A stretch of 64,000 bases of DNA from Paenibacillus radicibacter (GTDB lineage Bacteria; Bacillota; Bacilli; Paenibacillales; NBRC-103111), in assembly GCF_024721995.1 (NCBI RefSeq), contig NZ_JANQBC010000004.1, forward strand, positions 186,001 to 250,000, read 5' to 3'. The position numbers were made by a program, and so were the translations under genes. Below the pieces are notes generated by a model. That model ran no database searches. It was given only the letters and a program-made list of their open reading frames with translations, and was not told where the DNA came from. Below are positions 18,141-26,880 of the stretch, one piece after another. How positions within the stretch are numbered: position 1 is the stretch's first letter; every line of letters starts with the position of its first letter.

Positions 18141-19082
18141 CTACAATTTGTCCGCACCTAACGTCTCACCATGCAGAAGAATATGGAGTCGCTCGCTAGC
18201 AAGCCCTTGTTTCTTCCACTCGGCAACTAGTCGATCCAGCGCTTCCTTAGGCGTATCATCCGCTAGACGAAATGCCCCATAATGCATCGGTACGAAATGC
18301 TTCGCCTTCACATCCAAGAATGCTTGAACAGCCTCCTCGGGTGTTACATGCTGAAGTTTCATGAACCATTCTGGCTCATACGCACCAATCGGCATAAGTG
18401 CCGTATGAATGTTGAATCGCTCACCGATCAATTGGAAACCTCGGAAGTAACCACTATCTCCTGCAAAATAAACCGCTTGCGGATCTTGAGCTGACGTCTG
18501 AATGACATACCCGCCCCAATGCGAAGTGTTCGTATCCGTTAGCGTTCGCTTCGTCCAATGCTGTGTCGGGACAAAATGAATTTCCACTCCACTTACTGTC
18601 GTCTGCTCCCACCAAGCTAGTTCTTGTACATTCGCAAATCCTTTGCGAACCATTTTCGCCTTGAGTCCAATCGGTACAATGAGAAGTGGATGATGCTTGC
18701 GCTCAATCGCGCGGAGCGAAGCAAGGTGCATGTGATCATAATGCGAGTGGGATAGTAGCATCACATCAATCGCGGGCAGTTCCTCGAGCGTCAACCCCGG
18801 TAGAGCTAGTCGCTTCGATACTGCCATGCTGTTTGCCCAGACTGGATCGGTAATCATGTTAAGTCCCCCATGTTGAATGAGAAACGTCGAATGCCCTATC
18901 CAAGTTACGGTCGTCTGGGTCCGATTATTAGCAAGGAACGCAACCTCTTTATTCGGAATTACCCCAACAACATAGGACATATCCTTAACCTTCGAGCTAC
19001 GCTCCTTGCGCCACTTCATTAGCTTGTTGAACGAATTTTCTAATCCTACACCATCTAAATTTTCATAACGCTGTCTTACCAT
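18141..19082 (-). CDS. MBL-fold metallohydrolase (UlaG/NAPE-PLD-like)
   Basis: A 313-aa metallo-beta-lactamase-fold protein with the metal site HSHYDHMH, plus WIGHSTFLIQHGGLNMITDPVW at the N-terminus and FAGDSGYF and HYGAF motifs towards the C-terminus. This matches the L-ascorbate-6-phosphate lactonase/NAPE-PLD-like group, in which the natural substrate of most members is unknown. The ATG at 19082 (MVRQRYENLDG) fits homologues and has AGGCGG nine bases upstream. An ATG at 19115 extends the frame into the opposing promoter and is less likely. Confidence 0.8.
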   Translation of the reverse strand: MVRQRYENLDGVGLENSFNKLMKWRKERSSKVKDMSYVVGVIPNKEVAFLANNRTQTTVTWIGHSTFLIQHGGLNMITDPVWANSMAVSKRLALPGLTLEELPAIDVMLLSHSHYDHMHLASLRAIERKHHPLLIVPIGLKAKMVRKGFANVQELAWWEQTTVSGVEIHFVPTQHWTKRTLTDTNTSHWGGYVIQTSAQDPQAVYFAGDSGYFRGFQLIGERFNIHTALMPIGAYEPEWFMKLQHVTPEEAVQAFLDVKAKHFVPMHYGAFRLADDTPKEALDRLVAEWKKQGLASERLHILLHGETLGADKL

Positions 19083-19108
19083 ATGTAACAACCGCCTCTC
19101 GCTTAAGT

Positions 19109-19137
19109 TTGACATTTACGAGCCTGCGCTCTATGTT
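19109..19137 (+). promoter_or_regulatory. Sigma-A-like promoter for the 103-aa protein gene
   Basis: TTGACA (19109-19114) is followed after 17 bp by TATGTT (19132-19137). The next ATG with a ribosome site is at 19180. Confidence 0.6.
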
Positions 19138-19179
19138 TAAAAGATACGTTAGAATGAGTGAACAAAGGGGATTTGAAAT

Positions 19180-19491
19180 ATGAATATGTCGCAAAAAGAA
19201 ATGGAACAACAGCTTCGCCAGAACTATGAGCGTGATGAGCGCATGATGGCGTTAGTGTTCGCACAGTGGTGTGTAAATCACGATCTCGATCCAATTGAGG
19301 TATACCGTAAAGCTTACCCAAACCAAGAGACAAGCCCTGCTCTTATCGAGATGTTAGAACTTACCGTTCCGAAAGAAGAAGCTGGTGAAGTCGCACATGA
19401 TACTCTGCTTGGCGTGCTATCCCTATTCGACAACTCCGACTTAGCCGCAGTTGTAACGGAAGAAATGCAGACGCTTCGCAATAAGAAATAA
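19180..19491 (+). CDS. Small acidic protein of unknown function
   Basis: A 103-aa soluble, acidic protein with predicted mostly helical structure. It has no signal peptide, membrane helix or cysteine pair, apart from a single Cys in FAQWCVNHD. AAAGGGG stands before the ATG, a consensus promoter lies upstream and a terminator follows, so it is very probably a real gene. I do not recognise the family. It is transcribed alone, divergent from the MBL-fold enzyme. Confidence 0.75.
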   Translation: MNMSQKEMEQQLRQNYERDERMMALVFAQWCVNHDLDPIEVYRKAYPNQETSPALIEMLELTVPKEEAGEVAHDTLLGVLSLFDNSDLAAVVTEEMQTLRNKK

Positions 19492-19539
19492 TAGCCTACG
19501 ATTTATGATACCGAACTTATCTTCACTTGTAAAAAAAGA

Positions 19540-19582
19540 CAAAAAAACAGCGTAAGGTCAATGACCTAACGCTGTTTTTTTG
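19540..19582. terminator. Bidirectional terminator
   Basis: ACAGCGTAAGGTC and GACCTAACGCTGT pair around AATG or similar, flanked by A-run and T-run on either side. It serves the 103-aa gene and the convergent acetate-type transporter gene. Confidence 0.88.
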
Positions 19583-19610
19583 TATGTTTCGAAATCATTT
19601 TTATAACTCA

Positions 19611-20219
19611 CTATTTTTTAATCGTAATAATCGCTTTACCTAGTGGGACAACTGTTTTACCAAAATGTTGGTTCAGTACGTTCCCTGCACAGCCGTAGAA
19701 GCTTGCAAGAGCGATCAATAGCTCGCAGACGCCAGCTACATTTTTCATAAATGCAGGTGCAATATCGAATGAGTATGCGGACAAGCCGATGAATAAAAAG
19801 TCGATAAAAACGAAAATAATAAACAAGTTTTTGTTCGTGCCAAGCGCACCGAAAGTCATGAACAGTGAGAAGATCAAGTAACCGATGTAAGCAACACCAA
19901 GTTGTTTGTGATCAACTGCCGCTGCAAGCGTAGAACCGAATACACCCGCTTCGATTAGCCAAGACGCACCAACTGCGAACCAGAAGAATGCGAATGCGCC
20001 AAATGCTGTCGTACCAAAAACGTTATTTCGTTTGGAATCGTTAATGCAAGCGAATAACTGTGCGAAGGCTCCTAAGAAAATTGCCCAAGGCAGTATAAAG
20101 GCTACACCCGTTGTTAGTCCAAGCTTTTGTGTAGAAGCGACGAGAGTAACCATCGCAAGTCCGAATAATCCAAGTGCTGACGGATCACAGTTTGTAATTT
20201 TTACAGATTGAGTCTGCAT
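19611..20219 (-). CDS. GPR1/FUN34/YaaH-family transporter (acetate/succinate-type)
   Basis: A 202-aa protein with six membrane helices of the acetate uptake transporter family. The N-terminal motif DPSALGLFGLAMVT corresponds to the NPAPLGL signature with changes. FGTTAFGAFAFFWFAVGASWL and YLIFSLFMTFGALGTNKNLF match the family's helix 3 and 4 regions. It likely moves acetate or another small carboxylate, or acts as a channel. GGGGGAA precedes the ATG. Monocistronic. Confidence 0.85.
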   Translation of the reverse strand: MQTQSVKITNCDPSALGLFGLAMVTLVASTQKLGLTTGVAFILPWAIFLGAFAQLFACINDSKRNNVFGTTAFGAFAFFWFAVGASWLIEAGVFGSTLAAAVDHKQLGVAYIGYLIFSLFMTFGALGTNKNLFIIFVFIDFLFIGLSAYSFDIAPAFMKNVAGVCELLIALASFYGCAGNVLNQHFGKTVVPLGKAIITIKK

Positions 20220-20365
20220 GTTCTTTTTTCCCCCATGTTGTTTATCTAGTTGTATTTATCAAAAATAGTAGGCAACAAAACTATATTATTATACACATTT
20301 TGCATACGGGAAACAAATGGGAATGTGCTCCAATTCACAATAACAAGATAAGGTGGCTTTCATAG

Positions 20366-21607
20366 ATGCAATCCACTCCTGCTAAAGAGAGATCGTTCTA
20401 CTGGTTAATCCTCGAAAACACGTTGTTTGCCGCAGCAAGTGCGCTATCCGGTACATTCGTTAACGTCTACTTATGGAAAGCGAGTCAAGATTATGCCGTG
20501 CTTGGCTGGTTCTCACTGCTGCAATTCCTTACGATGGCAATTACCTTCTGCCTCGCTGGTATCTGGGTGAAGGAAGGCAACAAAATGAACTGCTTGCGTG
20601 CAGGTGTCGCGGCATCTGCCGTCTTCTACCTATGTGTGTTAATGCTCGGGACTAGCAGTGTTACATACGTGTGGTTGCTTGGAATTCTGCAAGGCGCTGC
20701 ATCGGGCTTGTTCTGGCTGGCGTATAATGTGCTCTATTTTGAAGTGACGAGTCCAGACGATCGAGATGTGTTTAATGGCTGGGTCGGAGCACTTACCTCC
20801 TTGTCAGGTATGATTGCACCATGGATTTCGGGATTTATTATCGTCCATATGCCCGATGAAAAAGGGTACTCCGTAATATTCTCCATCTCTATGGGCATAT
20901 TCATTCTTGGTGTGATCGTGAGTTTCTTTATTACCAAGCGAGAGCCTGTTGGCGAATATATGTGGTCGCATAGCTGGGGACATTTTAAGAAGAAGAATAC
21001 GCCTTGGAGGCGAATCTGCGCCGCGCTTGCCGCACAAGGGTTTCGTGAGGGGGTATTCGGGTTCATGATTGGGCTGCTCGTCTATATCGCAACTTCCAGC
21101 GAGCAAAAGCTTGGTAATTATGCTCTCCTCACTTCTGCCGTTTCGTTCGTTAGTTATTGGATTGTCGGGCGTTATGTCAAAGTGAGATGGCGAAGTACTT
21201 GCATGTGGATTGGTGCAGTCTGTATGGTCGCGCTGATTATCCCCTTTTTCTGGCGAATCGATTATGTCACTTTGTTGATCTTCGGCGTTGGGGTCGCGCT
21301 TAGCATTCCACTGTATACATTGCCGATTACTTCGGCTGTGTTTGATCTGATCGGTAGTAATGAGGAGCATGTTAGGCTCCGTGAGGAATTCATTATCCTT
21401 CGCGAACTTGCGCTCAATGCAGGAAGATTACTAGGTGTTATCGTCTTTATTCTGGTACTGTCATGGCGTACCGATCCGCTTGTCATTAGCAGTATGATGC
21501 TCGTGATAGGCAGTGCGCCGATTGCTTGTACGTTACTGCTTCGTCGGCAATTAACTTCGTTCGCTTCAGCTAGCACTGTTAAGACGATACCTCCCAAATA
21601 CAAATAA
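20366..21607 (+). CDS. MFS transporter (YqgE-like)
   Basis: A 413-aa protein with 12 predicted membrane helices. The N-terminal half opens FYWLILENTLFAAASALSGTFVNVYLWKAS, and the region between helices 6 and 7 carries a charged loop (RREPVGEYMW-like region followed by KKKNTPWRR). The look is that of the YqgE group of MFS proteins in Bacillota. The substrate is unknown. AAGGTGG lies upstream of the ATG. Transcription probably stops before the DUF1294 gene, which has its own -10 element. Confidence 0.75.
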   Translation: MQSTPAKERSFYWLILENTLFAAASALSGTFVNVYLWKASQDYAVLGWFSLLQFLTMAITFCLAGIWVKEGNKMNCLRAGVAASAVFYLCVLMLGTSSVTYVWLLGILQGAASGLFWLAYNVLYFEVTSPDDRDVFNGWVGALTSLSGMIAPWISGFIIVHMPDEKGYSVIFSISMGIFILGVIVSFFITKREPVGEYMWSHSWGHFKKKNTPWRRICAALAAQGFREGVFGFMIGLLVYIATSSEQKLGNYALLTSAVSFVSYWIVGRYVKVRWRSTCMWIGAVCMVALIIPFFWRIDYVTLLIFGVGVALSIPLYTLPITSAVFDLIGSNEEHVRLREEFIILRELALNAGRLLGVIVFILVLSWRTDPLVISSMMLVIGSAPIACTLLLRRQLTSFASASTVKTIPPKYK

Positions 21608-21611
21608 TCGC

Positions 21612-21662
21612 AAAAAAAACCTCCAATCGCGTATAATGGACTTCATCCTACTAGATTGGAGG
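21612..21662 (-). terminator. Minus-strand hairpin with T-run overlapping the DUF1294 leader
   Basis: CCTCCAATC (21620-21628) and GATTGGAGG (21654-21662) pair over a 25-base loop. On the minus strand the second arm is followed by eight T residues. The right arm contains the ribosome site of the plus-strand DUF1294 gene, and the loop holds TATAAT (21632-21637), its likely -10. It may end antisense transcripts coming from the PPDK regulatory gene. Confidence 0.5.
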
Positions 21663-21672
21663 GGCTATTCAT

Positions 21673-21960
21673 ATGAACACGCTACAGCTTATTCTCATTG
21701 GATTATTCATTGTTATGAACTTCATTAGCTACAGCACAATGGCAAGTGATAAGCGCCGTGCTGCCAAGAATCAGCGCCGCATACCTGAGAAGAAACTATT
21801 CCTGCTCGCAGCATGCGGAGGTGCAATCGGCAGTCAAATCGCGATGAATCGCAAACGTCATAAGACGAAACATCTCAGCTTCCGCCTTGGTATTCCGCTA
21901 CTTATTCTATTTAGTGTCGGCGTATATGGCTACTTACTTGTGCTCGCTCAGAAATTATAA
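21673..21960 (+). CDS. DUF1294 small membrane protein
   Basis: A 95-aa protein with two membrane helices and the conserved central block MASDKRRAAKNQRRIPEKKLFLLAACGGAIGS (key words only), which defines DUF1294. Function is unknown. In some proteins this domain is fused to a cold-shock domain; here it stands alone. TGGAGGGG precedes the ATG. Its stop overlaps the stop of the opposite-strand PPDK regulatory gene by six bases. Confidence 0.85.
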   Translation: MNTLQLILIGLFIVMNFISYSTMASDKRRAAKNQRRIPEKKLFLLAACGGAIGSQIAMNRKRHKTKHLSFRLGIPLLILFSVGVYGYLLVLAQKL

Positions 21961-22767
21961 CGTAAGAAAAGACTCCAAGATCACACCCGCTGTCTCTTCA
22001 ATCGCCTTATCCGTCACGTTAATGATTGGACAACCTAGCTTGCTTGCAAGCTCATGCGCATAGTCCAACTCTTCCGTAATCCGCTGCTGGGTTGCGTATT
22101 TCGAACCATCAGGCAAGCCAAGGGCACGAAGGCGTTCTGTGCGGATCTTATACATTTTCTCAAAGTCCATCGTCAAGCATACAATGCGCGAGCTATCCAC
22201 CTTGAACAACTCCGCGGGCGGCTTCATCTCTGGAATGAGCGGTAGATTCGCGACTTTGAACCCTTTGTGCGCAAGGAACATACTAAGTGGTGTCTTGGAT
22301 GTGCGCGACACCCCAATCAGGACAATATCTGCTTCTAACATTGCCGCCGTCTCACGGCCATCATCGCATCGAACCGTGAACTCAATTGCTTCGACTCTAC
22401 GGAAGTAATCCTCATCCAGCACATGAAGCAGTCCTGGCTTACGGCTTGGAGAATCCCCGAACGTATCAATAAAAGCTTGCATCATCGGTCCCATAATATC
22501 GACCGCGTGGACTTTGAGGCGCTTTGCTTCTTCCTTCATCACTTCACGAAGCTCTGGCTCTACGAGTGTATAGGCAATAAATCCACCGGTCTGCGCTACC
22601 TCCTGCACCGCCAATCGAATCTCCGAATCTTGATGCAAATGACTAATCCGACGCAAGCGTACCGGATGATTATAGAATTGACGAATCGTCGCTCGTACCA
22701 CCGTCTCCGCTGTCTCCCCCACCGAATCCGAGCAAATCGTAATCGTCGGTTGTCCATTCAAATTCAT
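21955..22767 (-). CDS. Bifunctional kinase/pyrophosphorylase regulating PPDK or PEP synthase (DUF299)
   Basis: A 270-aa protein of the PPDK/PEPS regulatory family (Bacillus YqfL). It opens ICSDSVGETAETVVRA, and has the P-loop-like GVSRTSKTPLSMFLA (about residues 150-165) and a conserved YAHELASKLGCPIINVT near the end. These proteins phosphorylate pyruvate phosphate dikinase using ADP and remove phosphate with Pi, controlling the PEP/pyruvate balance. GGGAGG precedes the ATG. No PPDK gene is in the window. Confidence 0.9.
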   Translation of the reverse strand: MNLNGQPTITICSDSVGETAETVVRATIRQFYNHPVRLRRISHLHQDSEIRLAVQEVAQTGGFIAYTLVEPELREVMKEEAKRLKVHAVDIMGPMMQAFIDTFGDSPSRKPGLLHVLDEDYFRRVEAIEFTVRCDDGRETAAMLEADIVLIGVSRTSKTPLSMFLAHKGFKVANLPLIPEMKPPAELFKVDSSRIVCLTMDFEKMYKIRTERLRALGLPDGSKYATQQRITEELDYAHELASKLGCPIINVTDKAIEETAGVILESFLTL

Positions 22768-22857
22768 CTATGTGTGACCTCCCTGATCGTCTTCTTTACT
22801 CATTTCATCATAACATAGGAGGCAGGAGTTATACGAATTGGGAGGCAAGCTATATGA

Positions 22858-22893
22858 CGAAAAAAAAGCCACTGGGCAGTATGTGCCCAATGA
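22858..22893 (-). terminator. Terminator of the surface-protein pair
   Basis: On the minus strand TTGGGCA pairs with TGCCCAG around CATAC, extended by outer pairs and followed by eight T residues. Confidence 0.85.
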
Positions 22894-22916
22894 CTATTTT
22901 TGAAAATGAATGGGTA

Positions 22917-25900
22917 TCAATGCGTTCCGCCAGAACGGAAATCATCATAAGAAGATTGATCCGCATGATAGAATACGACATCGCCGTCACGAAGATTGAA
23001 CGTCTTACCGTAAGGATCCGTGAAGCTTCTACGGTAACCTTCTAGCGTCCATTGATTCCGATTTGGATCGGTTTGCAGCATCGCAGGTGTGTGAATGTAC
23101 TGAAGGTGCGGGTTGTTAAAGTCTCTGTTCTGGATGGTCTCTAGATTGAAGTTCACGATGATGTAGCCATCTTTCAAGAAGATCTTCGACTTCTCGTCCA
23201 GTACATTTTTAATACCGTAATCTGGGATGTTCGTCCCCTTTCCCACGACATACACAGCAGCAGGAATACTGTATTCCCCGTACCACTGCTGCTCGGCAGC
23301 TTGGACACGGTAAGGGTTTACGCCTAACGGAACATACTGTTGACCAATGAGCATTCGAACATCGGAGATGAGCAACTCAAGAGCGTATCCGCCGATATAT
23401 TTCTTTTCTTTTGACACGTGCTCTGCAAAGGCATCGCTGTAGGTTTTCTTATCCATTTTCCAATTCAGAGGTTTGGAGAACAACTCCCATAGAGCGCTTG
23501 ATGACCTTGTTATATCACTTGCAGGTACGTTGCGCAGGCGCTGATCGAGTACCATGTATCTTTTCTGGACATCATCTTTAGAGCCAATTTGAATGAACCG
23601 CTTGTCGTCCGAGTGGTAATACAGATCGACTTCTTGTCTGTTCTGACCATTCTTGTCTACGTAGTAGAAAGTCGGTGTCACACGAATCGAATCGTCGAAG
23701 CGGAACATGTCACCTTTGGTCTTCATATCGAATTTGAACGTATAACCAGTCTTTACCGACACATTACGATAGCCCTTCTCAGGATGACTACCTTGACGGA
23801 TCGGAAGCAAAAATGGTGCTTGGTTGCCTCTTGGGTCTCCGTCTATCTGGTTCGGACCTGACCAATAGTAGTTGCCTGTATGCGTACTCGCTCCTTGTTG
23901 CGTGCGGAATACCGTCTCCCAATTGAAATCCTGAACGTCTGTTATCCTGAAATCGTATAAGCGGCCGATCACATCAACCGGAATAACATCTGATGCTACA
24001 TGATGTGTCAAATCCAAGTTGGCATTGTGTTGATTTGTAAACGGGTCTGGTGCATTCTCGGCAATCGTTCGGAACAACACATCATAGAATCCTTCATCCA
24101 CCCATACTGGCATGAAGAACTTCGTCGCCTCTTGGTTTACTGGGATAGAGATCCATGTTTCCTTCGCATAAAACTTCGACTTATCCCCGTTGTACACGTC
24201 AAATGGGAACCACACTTGCTTATCTCGTACATACTTCGCATAGTCGCGATCTCCGTAACCTGGAATGTTACGATGTTGACCATCTGTTGGCATATGTATG
24301 GTGAACGGTCGATCTAATATCGTTGCAGAGCGATCCCACGCGGGTACGGTTTTCTGGTTGTGAGCTTTATCGTCCGAGATAGAAGCGTAAATGACGACAG
24401 GAGTGTGAACGGTGACAGTGTTGATGTTGTTGATTGGGAAGTTCTTGTCTGAACCGCCTTTGATATTGCCTGGAGTGATCAACTGATAATAGATCGTACC
24501 ACTAGAAGGCTGACTTTCTTTATTAATTAGAGACTTACTGATTACATAGCCGTTACCATAGAGAACATTTTCATCGATACGTTTAGGTTTTGGAATTTCT
24601 CCAGGTGTTGGAGCTGTTTTTTCAGTGGAACTGTTATCCATAATAACCGAACCATTGAAGTTGAGAAAGTCGTTCTTCACTTGATTTTCTCCCACAGCAC
24701 CATCTGCATCAGACTTAAAGTCTTCAGGTGGAGGTGTTTTACCAGCTACTTCTTCTGTTCCTAAATCGACATTATCACAAGAAGCTGGCGTAACATGATC
24801 TTCGATCGAATCTGAATTTTTAGCATCTACTGTTGGTGGAGTATACCCTTGTGGTTGAAGATCGACACTCCCACTTAATGCATAGTTCGCCATAGTAGCC
24901 TTCTCGATCTTGTTTACTTCCAGGTTGTCGATAACCCAGTAGGAGAAGTCGCGATCAATGTTATAGTCTTTCTTTATAGTCTTCGTATCTTGCTTATCAA
25001 CATCAGGAAGTGGTTTTCCATCTTTGTCCTTCCCACCTGGTTCCTTCCACTTCATATTGTATGTTTTCGTAACTGTTACCTTAAAGGTGTACTTCCCCGT
25101 CTTATTAGTAAACTTGTTCTTATACAAATATTCTAGCCCAAAGGCGTTGGCATACAAGCTTTCAGAAGTTGGTATGCCTTGCAGTACATCGAACCGTTCT
25201 GAATGTCGAGTGTCGGCTTTAATCACGCCGTCTGATTGTGGATCGCTAACTTCGCCTGTCATGGAAGATGCGTCAGATGGACCTGTAAGTGTTGAAGAAC
25301 AAGTGGGACCACCAGAGTTACAGTCGGGATCACCGGGTTTACAAGTCTCTCCTGGTTTATCACCATAGATAGCAACGATTTCTATTGGTGGGAATTCATA
25401 TACTTGACCAGTAAATGTCAACTTCCAATTATTAAAATATACTAATTTTCGATTTGGTGCTTCAGATGTTACCTGCCCATCAACATCAAATAATGCCAAA
25501 TACCAAAATTTTAATGTTCTTGCCTTTAAATCTAATTTTATATTTTTTACTTTATCTTTAAAAACTGTTGGATAATGTTCAAGACCTTTGTCTTCATCAA
25601 AATCTACCTTCACATCTTTCAATTTATCAATTTCTATACGCAACCCATCATCACTTTCAAGATGTGTTGTAATAATATTATGATTTCGATAATCCCAAGC
25701 CTCATCTCCGCGAGTAATTGGGGTATCTCCTTTATTCGCTCCTCCACTATCAATTGAAACAAAATTAGATACTTCTGAAGGAAATGGTCTACCATTAGGC
25801 TCATTTCCTGTTCGAGGTAAACTTGCCCACTCTGCACCTGTTGCTCTTGGTTGATCGTATTTCCCTTTATACCTATAGAACATTCGACTTCCCTCGAAAT

Positions 25901-26309
25901 CGTACATCCATACATTCGTCATAGTCTCATCTCGCCACCATGTAAAATTTCCTTGACCAGTGGTTTCAGTTTTTTTTAAATCAATAGATCTTATGCTTTG
26001 AATATCTCCAACTTTGAATTTATTGCCAACATCCGGTTTCAGAGGATTTCCTATTCTTTCGTCTTTTTTATTCTTATTTCGTAAATAAACTTCCGTTATA
26101 TACTTCCCGGGCGGAGGGGCTGGTATTGTAACAGTGTCGTACGACCATTTGGAATATCCACTAATTATGTTATCGTTATGTTTTTGAATAACGAACGAAT
26201 CATCGACCCCCAAATCCACAACATACTCTGGTTCAGCAGCTACAGCTATATTGGGAAGTAGTCCTATAAACATACTTAATACAAGCAATATAGAACAATA
26301 CTTTTTCAT
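22917..26309 (-). CDS. Large secreted protein of unknown function (1130 aa)
   Basis: A clear signal peptide (MKKYCSILLVLSMFIGLLPNIAVAAE) is followed by about 1100 residues without recognised catalytic motifs. A Cys-containing linker around residues 320-345 (CKPGDPDC, GGPTCSS) separates an N-terminal part from a long region with beta-rich, Thr/Asp/Tyr-rich character. It may belong to a Paenibacillus-type family such as DUF5704, but that is recollection only. It starts eight bases after the SLH-protein stop and is surely co-transcribed with it, so the SLH protein may anchor or present it. The first third is encoded by unusually AT-rich DNA. No SLH or LPXTG motif of its own. Confidence 0.8.
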   Translation of the reverse strand: MKKYCSILLVLSMFIGLLPNIAVAAEPEYVVDLGVDDSFVIQKHNDNIISGYSKWSYDTVTIPAPPPGKYITEVYLRNKNKKDERIGNPLKPDVGNKFKVGDIQSIRSIDLKKTETTGQGNFTWWRDETMTNVWMYDFEGSRMFYRYKGKYDQPRATGAEWASLPRTGNEPNGRPFPSEVSNFVSIDSGGANKGDTPITRGDEAWDYRNHNIITTHLESDDGLRIEIDKLKDVKVDFDEDKGLEHYPTVFKDKVKNIKLDLKARTLKFWYLALFDVDGQVTSEAPNRKLVYFNNWKLTFTGQVYEFPPIEIVAIYGDKPGETCKPGDPDCNSGGPTCSSTLTGPSDASSMTGEVSDPQSDGVIKADTRHSERFDVLQGIPTSESLYANAFGLEYLYKNKFTNKTGKYTFKVTVTKTYNMKWKEPGGKDKDGKPLPDVDKQDTKTIKKDYNIDRDFSYWVIDNLEVNKIEKATMANYALSGSVDLQPQGYTPPTVDAKNSDSIEDHVTPASCDNVDLGTEEVAGKTPPPEDFKSDADGAVGENQVKNDFLNFNGSVIMDNSSTEKTAPTPGEIPKPKRIDENVLYGNGYVISKSLINKESQPSSGTIYYQLITPGNIKGGSDKNFPINNINTVTVHTPVVIYASISDDKAHNQKTVPAWDRSATILDRPFTIHMPTDGQHRNIPGYGDRDYAKYVRDKQVWFPFDVYNGDKSKFYAKETWISIPVNQEATKFFMPVWVDEGFYDVLFRTIAENAPDPFTNQHNANLDLTHHVASDVIPVDVIGRLYDFRITDVQDFNWETVFRTQQGASTHTGNYYWSGPNQIDGDPRGNQAPFLLPIRQGSHPEKGYRNVSVKTGYTFKFDMKTKGDMFRFDDSIRVTPTFYYVDKNGQNRQEVDLYYHSDDKRFIQIGSKDDVQKRYMVLDQRLRNVPASDITRSSSALWELFSKPLNWKMDKKTYSDAFAEHVSKEKKYIGGYALELLISDVRMLIGQQYVPLGVNPYRVQAAEQQWYGEYSIPAAVYVVGKGTNIPDYGIKNVLDEKSKIFLKDGYIIVNFNLETIQNRDFNNPHLQYIHTPAMLQTDPNRNQWTLEGYRRSFTDPYGKTFNLRDGDVVFYHADQSSYDDFRSGGTH

Positions 26310-26880
26310 AGCCCCTCCTAGTTACTAATTTCTTTCCTAGTCCACGAACTCAATAAATTTGACATAGGTGTATTAAACTTCCCTATCGGTGAAAATGTAA
26401 CTTCCATTGTTGGATCCGCAATCCAATCTCCTTTAGGAATAAATTGACCCGTAATGTATGTTACTGTAGTATTTTCTTTTGCTATTAATGCCCCATTAGA
26501 ACTTTTATTAGCGTCATTCACAATAAGGCCATCGAGTTTTTGTGCTTTCTTCGATAAATCATTAACATTTCTTATATCACCGCCAATAAATGTGTAAGCA
26601 CTTAGAATTAAATCGAAGTTAGCAACATTCTTTTTCACCTTTAATTTATTTACAGCAATAACTGCGTATCCACCATTTGACACATCTACAGCCTGACGAG
26701 TAGAAAAAATAAAGCGTTTTGATCCTTCAGGTATTAAATGACGATTAGGGTCATTCTTATCATCTAGGTCAATGACAACGAATCTCTCAGTTTCAGCGAT
26801 GTAATTTCCATCGGCTTTTTCTTCATGCATCAAGTCGTCTCTAAATTTGTCATAACTTCCATCATCATATTTGTATGGTT
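25380..26880. other. AT-rich patch spanning the ends of two surface-protein genes
   Basis: Base composition drops visibly to AT-rich between about 25.38 and 26.88 kb compared with both flanks, and codons end in A or T far more often. The patch covers residues 1 to about 310 of the 1130-aa protein and from about residue 232 to the end of the SLH protein. Both genes are otherwise intact. The edges were judged by eye. Confidence 0.55.

Noticed and set aside
22423-22818. 131-codon plus-strand frame antisense to the PPDK regulatory gene
   Set aside because: No ribosome site and no protein-like features; it mirrors the codon pattern of the real gene on the other strand.
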